Assembly (NCBI RefSeq): GCF_013155275.1
Contig: NZ_JABJXS010000003.1
Span: 62,001 to 126,000, forward strand
Length of the DNA: 64,000 nucleotides
Direction: 5' to 3'
From: Brenneria sp. hezel4-2-4
GTDB lineage: Bacteria > Pseudomonadota > Gammaproteobacteria > Enterobacterales > Enterobacteriaceae
Position numbers and translations under genes: made by a program. This document shows, piece after piece, positions 18,922-27,169 of this stretch (the first letter of the stretch is position 1; each line of letters starts with the position of its first letter). The notes under the pieces are model-generated. The model had not been told where the DNA came from and ran no database searches. It was given only the letters and a program-made list of their open reading frames with translations.

Positions 18922-19769
18922 AATCCTTGTTCCTCTCGCTGCTGCTGGCAAAAATCGGTGTCGGAGCAGACAAACATGCGATTTCCGCGATCGTCGAGCA
19001 CCACCTCATCCAGAAAGCTGTTCCTGGCGCCGCATAACGCACAGGGTTCGTCCCACTGCTGAACGGAAAAAGGATAATCTTCAAAATCCAGGCTTTTTAC
19101 CGAAGTAAAGGGGGGCAACGCGTAGATGCGTTTTTCACGTCCGGCGCCGAATAGCTGCAACGCCGGCATCATATCCATTTTGGGGTTGTCGAATTTGGGG
19201 ATCGGCGAGGGATCCATCACGTAACGATGGTTGACCAATACCGGGTAAGCGTAAGTCGTCGCGATATGTCCGTGGTGCGCAATATCCTCGTACAGCTTAA
19301 CGTGCATCACGCCATACTCTTCCAGCGCATGCATCTTGCGGGTTTCGGTCTCCCGCGGTTCGATAAAGCGTAGAGGCTCAGGGATCGGCACCTGGTATAC
19401 GATGATCTGATCGGCGCGCAGCGGGTTTTCGGGGATGCGGTGCCGGGTTTGAATCAATGTCGCCTCGCCGACCCGCGTAGTGGTGGCGACCTGCGCCACC
19501 CGCTGAAAGAAGTGGCGGATGGATACGGCGTTGGTGGTGTCGTCCGAGCCCTGGTCGATCACTTTCAGGGTATCGTCGCGCCCGATCAGACTGGCGGTCA
19601 CCTGGATGCCGCCGGTTCCCCAGCCATAGGGCATCGGCATTTCGCGTCCGCCGAAAGGAACCTGAAAGCCGGGGATCGCCACCGCTTTGAGGATCGCCCG
19701 GCGGATCATCCGTTTACTCTGTTCGTCCAGATAACCCATGTTGTAGCCGGTTAAAATATCATCACTCAT
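18918..19769 (-). CDS. phnJ: PhnJ, radical SAM C-P lyase
   Basis: Starting at the ATG with a GAGGGG site, the protein has 283 residues (E. coli PhnJ 281). The C-terminal cysteines occur as C-x2-C-x21-C-x5-C (in CALCGARNS and MFVCSDTDFC), exactly the spacing of E. coli C241, C244, C266 and the catalytic C272. It cleaves the C-P bond of ribosyl phosphonate phosphate with a [4Fe-4S] cluster and SAM. It overlaps phnI by eight bases. All essential residues I can identify are present, so the pathway looks functional. Confidence 0.95.
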   Translation of the reverse strand: MSDDILTGYNMGYLDEQSKRMIRRAILKAVAIPGFQVPFGGREMPMPYGWGTGGIQVTASLIGRDDTLKVIDQGSDDTTNAVSIRHFFQRVAQVATTTRVGEATLIQTRHRIPENPLRADQIIVYQVPIPEPLRFIEPRETETRKMHALEEYGVMHVKLYEDIAHHGHIATTYAYPVLVNHRYVMDPSPIPKFDNPKMDMMPALQLFGAGREKRIYALPPFTSVKSLDFEDYPFSVQQWDEPCALCGARNSFLDEVVLDDRGNRMFVCSDTDFCQQQREEQGL

Positions 19770-20844
19770 GACGCCCCTCCTCAAAGTCACGGCGTAACTG
19801 CCTAAGCAGATCCAATTCAGACTGAAAATCGACATAATGAGGGAGTTTCAGATGTGAGATGAAGCCGGAGGCGTCCACGCTGTCGGCATGTGATAGCACG
19901 AACTCTTCGTCCTGTGCCGGTCCGGCAACCGTTTCGCCGTACTCGGCGGCTCTCAGCGCGCGATCCACCAACGCCATCGACATCGCTTTGCGTTCCGCCC
20001 GGCCGAATACCAGGCCATAACCGCGGGTAAAACAAGGGCAGCCTGTGTCGGTGGTTTTGATGTTGTTGACCATTTCACATTCGGTCAGCAATATTTCGCC
20101 GATCTCAATCGAAAAACCCAGCTCTTCCGGGGTGCAGCTCAGGCTGACGTAGCCGGTGCGAATTTCGCCGACAAAGGGGTGATTGCGGCCGTAGCCGCGC
20201 TGAATGGAATAGCCCAGCGCCAGCAAAAATCCTTCATCGGTTCTGACCAACTGTTGCAGACGGGCCGATCGGCTACAGGGATAACTGATAGGATGGCGGG
20301 TAATATCATCAGGTTCGCTGCCGTCATCATTTTCGGCGCTAATCAAGCCTTCCCGGGTCATCATTTCAAAGATGCGCGGACACGAGGTTACCGTCGGCGT
20401 TGCGGCCGGTTCGTCTGACTGAGCCAGCGGCGGAGCGTCATGCTCATTTAACAGCCCGAAGTCGAGCAGGCGGTGGGTGTAATCGTAGGTCGGCCCCAGA
20501 ATCTGGCCGCCGGGCAGATCCTTATAAATGGCGGAAATTCGCCGCTCCAGCCGGATGCCCGCCATATCGAGCGGTTCGCTGACCATAAAGCGCGGCAGCG
20601 TGGTTCGATAGGCGCGAAGCAGGAAGATCGCTTCCACCAGATCGCCGCTGGCCTGTTTGATGGCGAGCGAGGCGAGTTGCGTATCGTAAATTCCCCCTTC
20701 GTTCATCACCCGCTGTACGCCAAGCTCCAACTGTTGCTCTATTTGCCGACAACCCAGCTCGGCATCGCTGCCTCTGCGTAGTCGTTCCTGTAGGCGATGC
20801 GCGGCGGTAATCGCTTTTTCGCCGCCTTTCACTGCAACGTACAT
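19762..20844 (-). CDS. phnI: PhnI, nucleosidase subunit of C-P lyase
   Basis: The 360-residue protein matches PhnI in length and pattern. It starts MYVAVKGGEKAI, the classic PhnI N-terminus, and contains FGRAERKAMSMALVDRALRA near residue 275. With PhnGHL it transfers the phosphonate to ribose of ATP, releasing adenine. The start overlaps the phnH stop by one base, and the end overlaps phnJ. Confidence 0.95.
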   Translation of the reverse strand: MYVAVKGGEKAITAAHRLQERLRRGSDAELGCRQIEQQLELGVQRVMNEGGIYDTQLASLAIKQASGDLVEAIFLLRAYRTTLPRFMVSEPLDMAGIRLERRISAIYKDLPGGQILGPTYDYTHRLLDFGLLNEHDAPPLAQSDEPAATPTVTSCPRIFEMMTREGLISAENDDGSEPDDITRHPISYPCSRSARLQQLVRTDEGFLLALGYSIQRGYGRNHPFVGEIRTGYVSLSCTPEELGFSIEIGEILLTECEMVNNIKTTDTGCPCFTRGYGLVFGRAERKAMSMALVDRALRAAEYGETVAGPAQDEEFVLSHADSVDASGFISHLKLPHYVDFQSELDLLRQLRRDFEEGRHE

Positions 20845-21425
20845 TAGCTCTCCTCCACATGGGTTGTGCGCGGAACGGCCAGTAATTGCCGGCCGCAGGT
20901 GAAAATGAAATCCAGTCCCTGCGGAAAGGCGACCGGGCGGCGGCAGAGATAGTGTCTGACGTGTTCCGGGAGCGGTACGCTAAAGGTACGCCGCTGCTGA
21001 ATGCCAGGGCCGCTTAAGGTCAAGGGGGGCGCACCGCTGAGCGAAGGCGCTTCAAGGATCAGTGTGGTGCTGTAATGCGGGGATTCATCGCTGCCGCCGG
21101 CAAACGCATCCAGCAGCGTGGCGGGAAACGCATTATCCAGCACCGCAAACGCCGCCTGAGAAGCCTGGTCGGTTAGCGGCGCCCCGGTATGAAAACGCAG
21201 ATTGTGGATAATCCGATCGTCGCGGAACGGAGCGGAAAGATAGAGCGGCGTCTCATTGTCCGCCAGGGTGAGCAAGACGGCGCTGGTCGCCGGGGATAGC
21301 GGTTGCCAGTCCGGGCCGTCATTCAACGTAACCGGCAAGCCGGGCTCGCTCATCGCTTTCAGTATCAGCCGAAACGCGCGTTGCGCATCGTCAACGGGAT
21401 CGGCAAATCCATTGAGCAGCTTCAT
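20844..21425 (-). CDS. phnH: PhnH, C-P lyase core subunit
   Basis: The 193-residue protein matches PhnH (E. coli 194), with the N-terminal GFADPVDDAQRAFRLILKAMSEPG and the C-terminal PQGLDFIFTCGRQLLAVPRTT typical of the family. It is a structural subunit of the PhnGHIJ complex and resembles a PLP-transferase fold without the cofactor Lys. It is coupled to phnG and phnI by one-base overlaps. Confidence 0.93.
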   Translation of the reverse strand: MKLLNGFADPVDDAQRAFRLILKAMSEPGLPVTLNDGPDWQPLSPATSAVLLTLADNETPLYLSAPFRDDRIIHNLRFHTGAPLTDQASQAAFAVLDNAFPATLLDAFAGGSDESPHYSTTLILEAPSLSGAPPLTLSGPGIQQRRTFSVPLPEHVRHYLCRRPVAFPQGLDFIFTCGRQLLAVPRTTHVEES

Positions 21426-21880
21426 TAGTCTTCCCCCCTTACCAGAGTAAAGAAGTCGACCTGACTGGTGGCAATCTCTCGTTTCCGCTGCTGACGCTTT
21501 GCGGTTAGCCGGGTGTGCAGCGGGGTAATCAAGCGAACCTGAAGTAAATCGTACTGCGAGGGTATTTGTAATAGCGCATCAATGAGCGCGCTCAGTTCGG
21601 CGTGCGCTTTATTGCGACCGATAACATAACTGTGGCCGTAGCCGCCGTTATCATCGCCTGAAAGCTGCACTACCGCACGGGTGACGGTCACGTCTCCCAT
21701 AAAGAAACGTCGTCCTTCTCCTCCCATACGTCCCTGAACCTGAAGCAACCCGACCTCGGGGGATCGAATCAGGTGATACTCGGGCGTCAGGTTGAGAGAC
21801 TGCCACAGTTCGGTCAATTCTGACGTCGGACTATGGGCCAGCACTGACATCCAGTGCTGGCGAATAGCGGTATTAATCAT
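21425..21880 (-). CDS. phnG: PhnG, C-P lyase core subunit
   Basis: The 151-residue protein matches PhnG (E. coli 150), with RSPEVGLLQVQGRMGGEGRRFFMGDVTVTRA and YGHSYVIGRNKAHAELSALIDALLQ. PhnG is part of the hexadecameric PhnG2H2I2J2 core. It is the first phn gene here; 135 bases separate it from the phosphonopyruvate decarboxylase gene upstream on the same strand. I saw no convincing Pho box in that gap. Confidence 0.93.
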   Translation of the reverse strand: MINTAIRQHWMSVLAHSPTSELTELWQSLNLTPEYHLIRSPEVGLLQVQGRMGGEGRRFFMGDVTVTRAVVQLSGDDNGGYGHSYVIGRNKAHAELSALIDALLQIPSQYDLLQVRLITPLHTRLTAKRQQRKREIATSQVDFFTLVRGED

Positions 21881-22015
21881 TAGCCTGTCCTGTCAAAGTG
21901 GATAACTTTCAGCGTCTCTGCGTGCCGTTATCCGGCTACAGATGACAATGTCAGCATCAGCGCCACTCGGGGGCTGGCACTTGTCAGCCCGACATAAATG
22001 GCGACGGGTGCACGA

Positions 22016-23164
22016 TTACGTTTGCAGGAAATTCATAAAGTCGGTTTTGTTTTCGATGGGCGTTCGTTTAGGGCGCCCGAGATCGGCGCGGTGTCCGGTG
22101 CGGCATAGCACTTCAATAAAGGCGTTTTGCGGTCGTGACAGCGCGTGGGTAAGGCTTAGCGCCAGCTCCAGCGCCGTGGTGACGGTTTGCGTATAGCTGT
22201 AACCGATGGCGTGGGCGATATCCGACAGGCGCAGGTTGGCGGCCAGAGTGACCTGACCGCCGACCGAGGCATGAGCGCCGTTATTGATGACGATGTGCAG
22301 GATGTTGTTTACCTGTGAGGTATTGGTCAATCCCCCCAGATGCATAAGTACCGCGCCATCGCCATCCATGCACACCACCTGCCGTTGCGGATTGGCCAAC
22401 GCAATACCCAGCGCAATCTGAGAGGCGTGGCCCATGCCGCCTACGGTAAGAAAGTCTTTTTCATGACTGATCTGGTTACGTTCGCGGAGTTCGTACAATT
22501 CGCGCGAAAGCATACCGGTTGTGCTGACGATGGGCAGAGAAGGCGGCAGAATTTCAAGACAGCAGGCAACGATCTCTTCACGGGTCATTACCCCTTTTTC
22601 CGCCGCTGGGTTGGGAATATGCACATCGGCGAGCGTCGGCGAAAACGTGTTCTTTCTGCATACCAGCGCGACCGCACGCCGCTCCTGTTTAGCCCGTTCA
22701 AGCAGTGAGGCCACTTCGGCGGGTAAATCCGCCTGATTGCCGTCAACGACGTAATAAGGAATATCCAGCGTTTCCAGCAAGCTCAGCGTGACCTGGCCTT
22801 GCTTGACGTGCTGAGGCTCATCATGCAACTGCTCTCCGCTGTCGGTGAGCTCTCCGCGCCAGCCGATAATCAGCAGGGCAGGGATCGCGTACACGTGAAC
22901 ATCGGCCAGTGAGCAATAGGGATTGACCAAATTGCCCAGCCCCGAGTTTTGCAAATAAATCGCCGGAATGTGGCCGGTGGCCAGATGGTGACCGATGGCT
23001 ATCCCCATGGCGGCCCCTTCATTGCAGGCCGTGACATGATTGATGCCATCGTCTGCCGCGGAGAGCGCCCGACAGAATTCTTTTAACAGCGAGTCCGGCA
23101 CGCCGGTATAAAAATCCACCTCGTGTTCACGCAATAACGCGATAAGATCGTTTGCAGAAATCAT
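22016..23164 (-). CDS. ppd: Phosphonopyruvate decarboxylase
   Basis: The 382-residue ThDP enzyme has the family N-terminus DFYTGVPDSLLKEFCRAL (near residue 16), HVTACNEGAAMGIAIG with the catalytic Glu (near 40), and the ThDP motif from MDGDGAVLMHLGG to VINNGAH (near 265-295). The enzyme decarboxylates phosphonopyruvate to phosphonoacetaldehyde, the irreversible step that pulls the unfavourable PEP mutase reaction forward. Sulfopyruvate decarboxylase is a relative, but the PEP mutase gene immediately upstream (55 bases) decides the call. The location directly before phnG is unusual. Confidence 0.88.
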   Translation of the reverse strand: MISANDLIALLREHEVDFYTGVPDSLLKEFCRALSAADDGINHVTACNEGAAMGIAIGHHLATGHIPAIYLQNSGLGNLVNPYCSLADVHVYAIPALLIIGWRGELTDSGEQLHDEPQHVKQGQVTLSLLETLDIPYYVVDGNQADLPAEVASLLERAKQERRAVALVCRKNTFSPTLADVHIPNPAAEKGVMTREEIVACCLEILPPSLPIVSTTGMLSRELYELRERNQISHEKDFLTVGGMGHASQIALGIALANPQRQVVCMDGDGAVLMHLGGLTNTSQVNNILHIVINNGAHASVGGQVTLAANLRLSDIAHAIGYSYTQTVTTALELALSLTHALSRPQNAFIEVLCRTGHRADLGRPKRTPIENKTDFMNFLQT

Positions 23165-23219
23165 AGTATCTCTCTTGAGTATTTAGAAAGAGACACCGTT
23201 AAATACGGTGTCGAGCGCG

Positions 23220-24131
23220 TTATTTTGTTCCGGGAATCAACTCCAGGATCTCTTTTATCGGCAAGCACTTATCCTCAATCTCCAGCGTGCGGCCATTCTT
23301 TAAGATATCCTCAAGAATATTTCTCATTGCCGGATAGGATGCTCTCAGCAAATGATTGGCATAAATGACAATATTGAAACCATAATCAGTAAGCTGATCG
23401 AAGGTAATATCGTTGAAGCTGGTGGGAACGCAGACCAATGGGACGTTTGGCGCGGACTTCTTAAATATTCGTGAGAACTCGATGATTTCTTGCGGGTCTT
23501 TTTTACGGCTGTGGATCATGATGCCATCCGCGCCGGCAGCGACGTAGGTGAGGGCCCGGTCAATCGCATCCGTCATTCCCGCATCCAGAATTAAACTTTC
23601 AACTCTGGCGATGACCATAAAATCATCAGTAAGTTGTGCTGACTTGGCGGCGGCTATTTTCTCGGCGAAGCGGGCGGGGTCATCCTGCGTTTGTTTTACG
23701 TCCGTGCCAAAAAGGGAGTTTTTCTTCAAACCCGTTTTATCTTCAATAATAATGGAAGATACCCCTATTTTTTCCGCTGCATTGATATGATAAGGCAGAT
23801 GCGCTATTTGTCCGCCTGTATCACCGTCGAGGATTAAGGGTTTGGTCGTAACATCAAAAATATCTGCAATACTATTTAAACGGCTACTCAGCGACAACAA
23901 TTCAATATCGGGTTTACCCCGTACGGTTGAATCGGTTAATGAGCTTGACCAAAAGGCGTCAAATTCAATTACTTTTCCATCCTTGTTATAAGAAGCCTGC
24001 TCTACCAGCAACGCGGCCAGCGGACTATGCGTTTCCATCACCCGGATACTTTGTTTATTTTCCAGCACCTGCTTCAAAGTATGACGGCGTTTATCCGGCG
24101 TGGTGCTTGTAAGATGACGGTGATTTTTCAT
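23220..24131 (-). CDS. pepM: Phosphoenolpyruvate mutase
   Basis: The 303-residue protein is of the isocitrate lyase/PEP mutase superfamily. It has the PEP mutase diagnostic loop EDKTGLKKNS (E-D-K-x5-N-S, near residue 133), the Mg-binding LDGDTGG near 100, and FWSSSLTDS near 60. Methylisocitrate lyases lack the EDK..NS loop. It rearranges PEP to phosphonopyruvate, the entry step to nearly all natural C-P compounds. Phosphonopyruvate hydrolase is a close relative, but the adjacent decarboxylase supports a mutase. Confidence 0.88.
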   Translation of the reverse strand: MKNHRHLTSTTPDKRRHTLKQVLENKQSIRVMETHSPLAALLVEQASYNKDGKVIEFDAFWSSSLTDSTVRGKPDIELLSLSSRLNSIADIFDVTTKPLILDGDTGGQIAHLPYHINAAEKIGVSSIIIEDKTGLKKNSLFGTDVKQTQDDPARFAEKIAAAKSAQLTDDFMVIARVESLILDAGMTDAIDRALTYVAAGADGIMIHSRKKDPQEIIEFSRIFKKSAPNVPLVCVPTSFNDITFDQLTDYGFNIVIYANHLLRASYPAMRNILEDILKNGRTLEIEDKCLPIKEILELIPGTK

Positions 24132-24159
24132 AAACGGTTCCTCTTATATCAATAAATAA

Positions 24160-25044
24160 TTACTTATGGTTGTAGGCCTTAAAAAACTCAAAATAGGCGC
24201 TCTGATCAACACGGGACGGGTTATCTGCTAATGCTTTTTTATAAGCTTCAGATAGTTGTGGATAGAAAAAACTCTGGATGCCGCTCTGTTCGAAAATAGG
24301 CGCGGCCAGTAAGAGATCTTTAACGCGAAGATCCAGTGGAAAAGAAATAGAGCGGTCAGCACGTTGATATTTATCTAATAGTACATCCATATAAACGGAT
24401 CGGCCTCGGCCCAGCGGCAAGGTTTCACAAATCTCCTCTTTGCTTAATCCTATTTCTTCCGCCAGAGAAATGGCTTCGGCGGCGACAGCCATATTCATCG
24501 CTTCACAATAATTATTAACCACCTTCATTGCCTGAGCATGGTGATTACTGCTCATCAACGAATAGCGATTACACAGGGCCGCTACAATCTCCAGGATTAT
24601 CGGGCGAAAGATATCCGCTACCGGCCCCATATAAGCAACCAGCTTGCCTTGAAGCGCGCCTTCAGGCCCTCCGGAAACCGGCAGCTCTGCGTATTCCAAC
24701 GGAATTTTCCGCATAAACGCTTCAACGCGACGGGATTCTTCCGGTCCCAGCGTACTTGTATTAATCAGCAGTTTTTTCTGAACAGGATTGCCGTGGCTAT
24801 TGAGCAGCGGCTTAAATGTTGCGATGATACTGTCCGCATCTTTTAGACAGGCGATAGCAATAAGACAACGGTCGTTAAAAATATCCTGTATTTTATAAAC
24901 CGGTGTCGCTCCATAATCGATCAAGCGATCGGCTTTATCTCTGGTTCGGTTAAATACCGACACCGGATAGCCACAATCAAGTAGTCTTTTGACTAATGCG
25001 CTGCCTAAAGATCCTGCGCCGACAATAGCGATTGTATTCTTCAT
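24160..25044 (-). CDS. Beta-hydroxyacid dehydrogenase family oxidoreductase, likely phosphonate pathway reductase
   Basis: From the ATG at 25044 the protein has 294 residues; a TTG at 25077 extends it by 11. It carries the Rossmann motif IAIVGAGSLGSALVKRL at the N-terminus, the substrate loop PVSGGPEGALQGK near 120, and the catalytic Lys in MKVVNNYCEAMN near 170. These are the marks of the 3-hydroxyisobutyrate dehydrogenase family. It begins the same-strand run, 28 bases before pepM. A role in reducing phosphonoacetaldehyde or a later intermediate is inferred from context. Known phosphonoacetaldehyde reductases are usually iron-type alcohol dehydrogenases, so this would be a substitute. Confidence 0.75.
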   Translation of the reverse strand: MKNTIAIVGAGSLGSALVKRLLDCGYPVSVFNRTRDKADRLIDYGATPVYKIQDIFNDRCLIAIACLKDADSIIATFKPLLNSHGNPVQKKLLINTSTLGPEESRRVEAFMRKIPLEYAELPVSGGPEGALQGKLVAYMGPVADIFRPIILEIVAALCNRYSLMSSNHHAQAMKVVNNYCEAMNMAVAAEAISLAEEIGLSKEEICETLPLGRGRSVYMDVLLDKYQRADRSISFPLDLRVKDLLLAAPIFEQSGIQSFFYPQLSEAYKKALADNPSRVDQSAYFEFFKAYNHK

Positions 25045-25561
25045 ATAACTTGGTCCGTTTATTTGTCTAATACCCAATGAATTTTTCGGAAAAGCAGATG
25101 GTTCATGAATTATTATGGACTGTGTTGTTTATGAATATATACAGCATTATTTTTTTTATAAAAACGGAAAATAGTAATTAAAAAGGTTACTTCTACTCAT
25201 GATGAGTTTTGATTATGGGATTTATTTTATTTGAAATTATTAAAGGGTATAATAAATAGAGTAGTGTGATAAAACGGCTTGCTGGTAATGTAAATACAAT
25301 AATTACGGCAATCACGATAACGTCGTCATGGGATTTTAGTACGACATGCGATCCCTCTGTAAAATAGAGAGAGTCACAAGGAAAAGTTTATTCTTTGCCT
25401 GTTATCAATAAGTATTACATATGAATCGTATCGCGCTGGCACTTTTCAGCTAAATTATTTATGGGGGATAACACGGCAGGTTAACTTAACGAGTGGTTCC
25501 GTTGAAAACATCAGCTATTCCCGGCGCCGGCGGATAGCGATCTGGCAGTGCATGAAATTGT
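25045..25561. other. AT-rich intergenic region, probable promoter of the phosphonate run
   Basis: No gene is seen here. It should contain the minus-strand promoter for the dehydrogenase-pepM-ppd(-phn) run. A small palindrome, ACTCAT-G-ATGAGT at 25195-25207, is a possible operator about 150 bases upstream of the first gene. The segment nearest the LysR 3' end (25440-25560) shows no clear terminator. Confidence 0.4.
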
Positions 25562-26458
25562 TCATTCGTTGAAATATTGACATAACGCATCGATGAAAAC
25601 TTTATAGCGGGTTTCTTTTGCACGCGAGGGATCATACAGCAGATGCATTGCTCGCTCGGGAAATCGATAGTCAGCGAGGATGGTCACAAGCTGTCCTTGC
25701 TTAAGCGGTTGCTCAAGCGCTTTTTCATAGCCAATCAGCACTCCAGCCCCCTTTAACGTCGCTTCCAGCATGGCGCCCCAATCGTTAATCGCCAGCCGGG
25801 AACTCACCATCACCTCACTGAGTCCACCTGCGCTGATAAACGGCCAGCGATGGGTTAACCCTGCCTGCCAGGGGGAAAAACCAAGGCACTGGTGATGTTT
25901 CAGGTCGGAGGGGTGCCGCGGCCAGCCGTGCTTTGCCAGGTATTCAGGCGCAGCGCAGGCAATAAACCGATACGCGGATAACGGCTTTGCTGCCAGTCGG
26001 AGGTCTTTATCCAGCTCGCCTATGCGGATCACCGCATCAAAACCTTCTGAGGCCGGGTTGATAACTTCGTCTGACAGTATGAGTTCAATACTGATTTGCG
26101 GATAGCGCTGAAGAAATTGGCAGAGGAAACCTACCAGGGCATAGTGTCCAAATGTCACCGGGGCATTGAGCCGCAGCGTACCAGCAGGTATTTCAGCGGT
26201 TCCACTGGCTTCACTGTCTGCGTCATCAATGGCCTGCAAAATGGCCTCGCAGCGCCTGAAGTACTGACTGCCGGTTGGGGTGAGGCTTTGCCTGCGTGTG
26301 GTTCTGTTCAGCAGGCGCGTCGACAGCTGTTTTTCCAGCGTGGCGATGTGTCGCGCCACCATTTGCGGCGACATGCTCAGTTTCTGCGCTGCGGCGACAA
26401 AAGAACCCGTTTGCACCGCAGCGACAAAGACACGAATACCGGTGAGCTTATCCAGCAT
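25562..26458 (-). CDS. LysR-family transcriptional regulator
   Basis: The 298-residue protein starts at the ATG with an AGGAG site. Its N-terminal winged helix (FVAAVQTGSFVAAAQKLSMSPQMVARHIATLEKQLSTRLLNRTTR) and inducer domain (EGFDAVIRIGELDKDLRLAAKPLSAYRFIACAAPEYL) place it in the large enterobacterial CrgA/DsdC-like LysR group. It is divergent from the YciI-like gene, 101 bases away, which is its likely target. It is unrelated to the two GcvA-like paralogues in this window. Confidence 0.85.
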   Translation of the reverse strand: MLDKLTGIRVFVAAVQTGSFVAAAQKLSMSPQMVARHIATLEKQLSTRLLNRTTRRQSLTPTGSQYFRRCEAILQAIDDADSEASGTAEIPAGTLRLNAPVTFGHYALVGFLCQFLQRYPQISIELILSDEVINPASEGFDAVIRIGELDKDLRLAAKPLSAYRFIACAAPEYLAKHGWPRHPSDLKHHQCLGFSPWQAGLTHRWPFISAGGLSEVMVSSRLAINDWGAMLEATLKGAGVLIGYEKALEQPLKQGQLVTILADYRFPERAMHLLYDPSRAKETRYKVFIDALCQYFNE

Positions 26459-26559
26459 TAACAACTCCTGATTGTTTCAGTACTCGATTACAGCCTATTT
26501 TAAATACTATTAATGCTCATTACACTCGCTTTGATTAATCATCAAGTAAGAGGTAAATC

Positions 26560-26889
26560 ATGAGTATCTATATTGTAAGAATGGATCATCCGGCAGGCGC
26601 GAAGTGGAATTCGTTTGTTCGGGAACATGTGCTTTACCTGAAGGATCTTATTAAAAAAGGGAAGCTGATTGCATCCGGGCCGCTAAAAGGCACTCCGCTA
26701 CGGGCCGGCTTTCTGATTTTCAGGGCCGAGAACCTTGATGAAGTACAGGCGCTGGTTAACGCCGATCCTTTCATGCGTGAAGACCTCATTGCGGAGTTGG
26801 ATATTCAGGAATGGGACCCGTTGTTTGGTGAGTTTTCTGCATTATCGAGCCGTACCACAGTCAGTGAATTGCAGGATCTGGTGGACTGA
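26560..26889 (+). CDS. YciI-like protein
   Basis: The 109-residue protein matches the YciI/YCII family, a ferredoxin-like fold with a conserved His and Asp: it has REHVLYLKDLIKKGKLIASGPL near residue 20 and NADPFMREDLIAELDIQEWDP near 67. Members are thought to be small enzymes or dehydrochlorinase relatives; most have no known reaction. An AAGAGGTAA site precedes the ATG. It is divergent from the LysR gene, and nothing follows on the same strand. Confidence 0.8.
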   Translation: MSIYIVRMDHPAGAKWNSFVREHVLYLKDLIKKGKLIASGPLKGTPLRAGFLIFRAENLDEVQALVNADPFMREDLIAELDIQEWDPLFGEFSALSSRTTVSELQDLVD

Positions 26890-27046
26890 AACGGGTTTGT
26901 GCAGGAAAAGATGATTTATGAACTATGCCGCATTCAGGCATCGGCGCTTACCTTTAAGTCTGTAGCTGAACGCGCGATGTCGGCCCCAAACGCGGGCCTG
27001 CCGCTGGGGAGATTCTTCCTCATTCCCATTAGTGGTTAATAGAAAA

Positions 27047-27078
27047 TCAGAAAGCACTCCGGCGGGAGCGCTTTCTGA
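27047..27078 (-). terminator. Rho-independent terminator of the cfa operon
   Basis: A long interrupted stem is formed by TCAGAAAGC (27047-27055) with GCTTTCTGA (27070-27078), plus an inner CTCC/GGAG with a GGCG loop. Read on the minus strand it is followed by TTTTC, and it lies 92 bases after the cfa8 stop. It may also act on the plus strand, where the next Ts come after a short gap. Confidence 0.75.
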
Positions 27079-27169
27079 CGGTCAGGTTTTATAAGCATGG
27101 CGAGGCTAACGCTCATGCCGGGGGCTGTCGCTGACGTTTTATTGCAACAAATTCACGGTCGTCACGGGA

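Noticed and set aside
21881-22015. A Pho box upstream of phnG
   Set aside because: A CTGACAT stretch is present on the minus strand, but the second CTGTCAT-like repeat at the right spacing is missing.
26910-27041. A 43-residue plus-strand frame between the YciI-like gene and the cfa terminator
   Set aside because: It has a GGAAAAG-like site but no similarity I recognise; too short and too weak to list as a gene.
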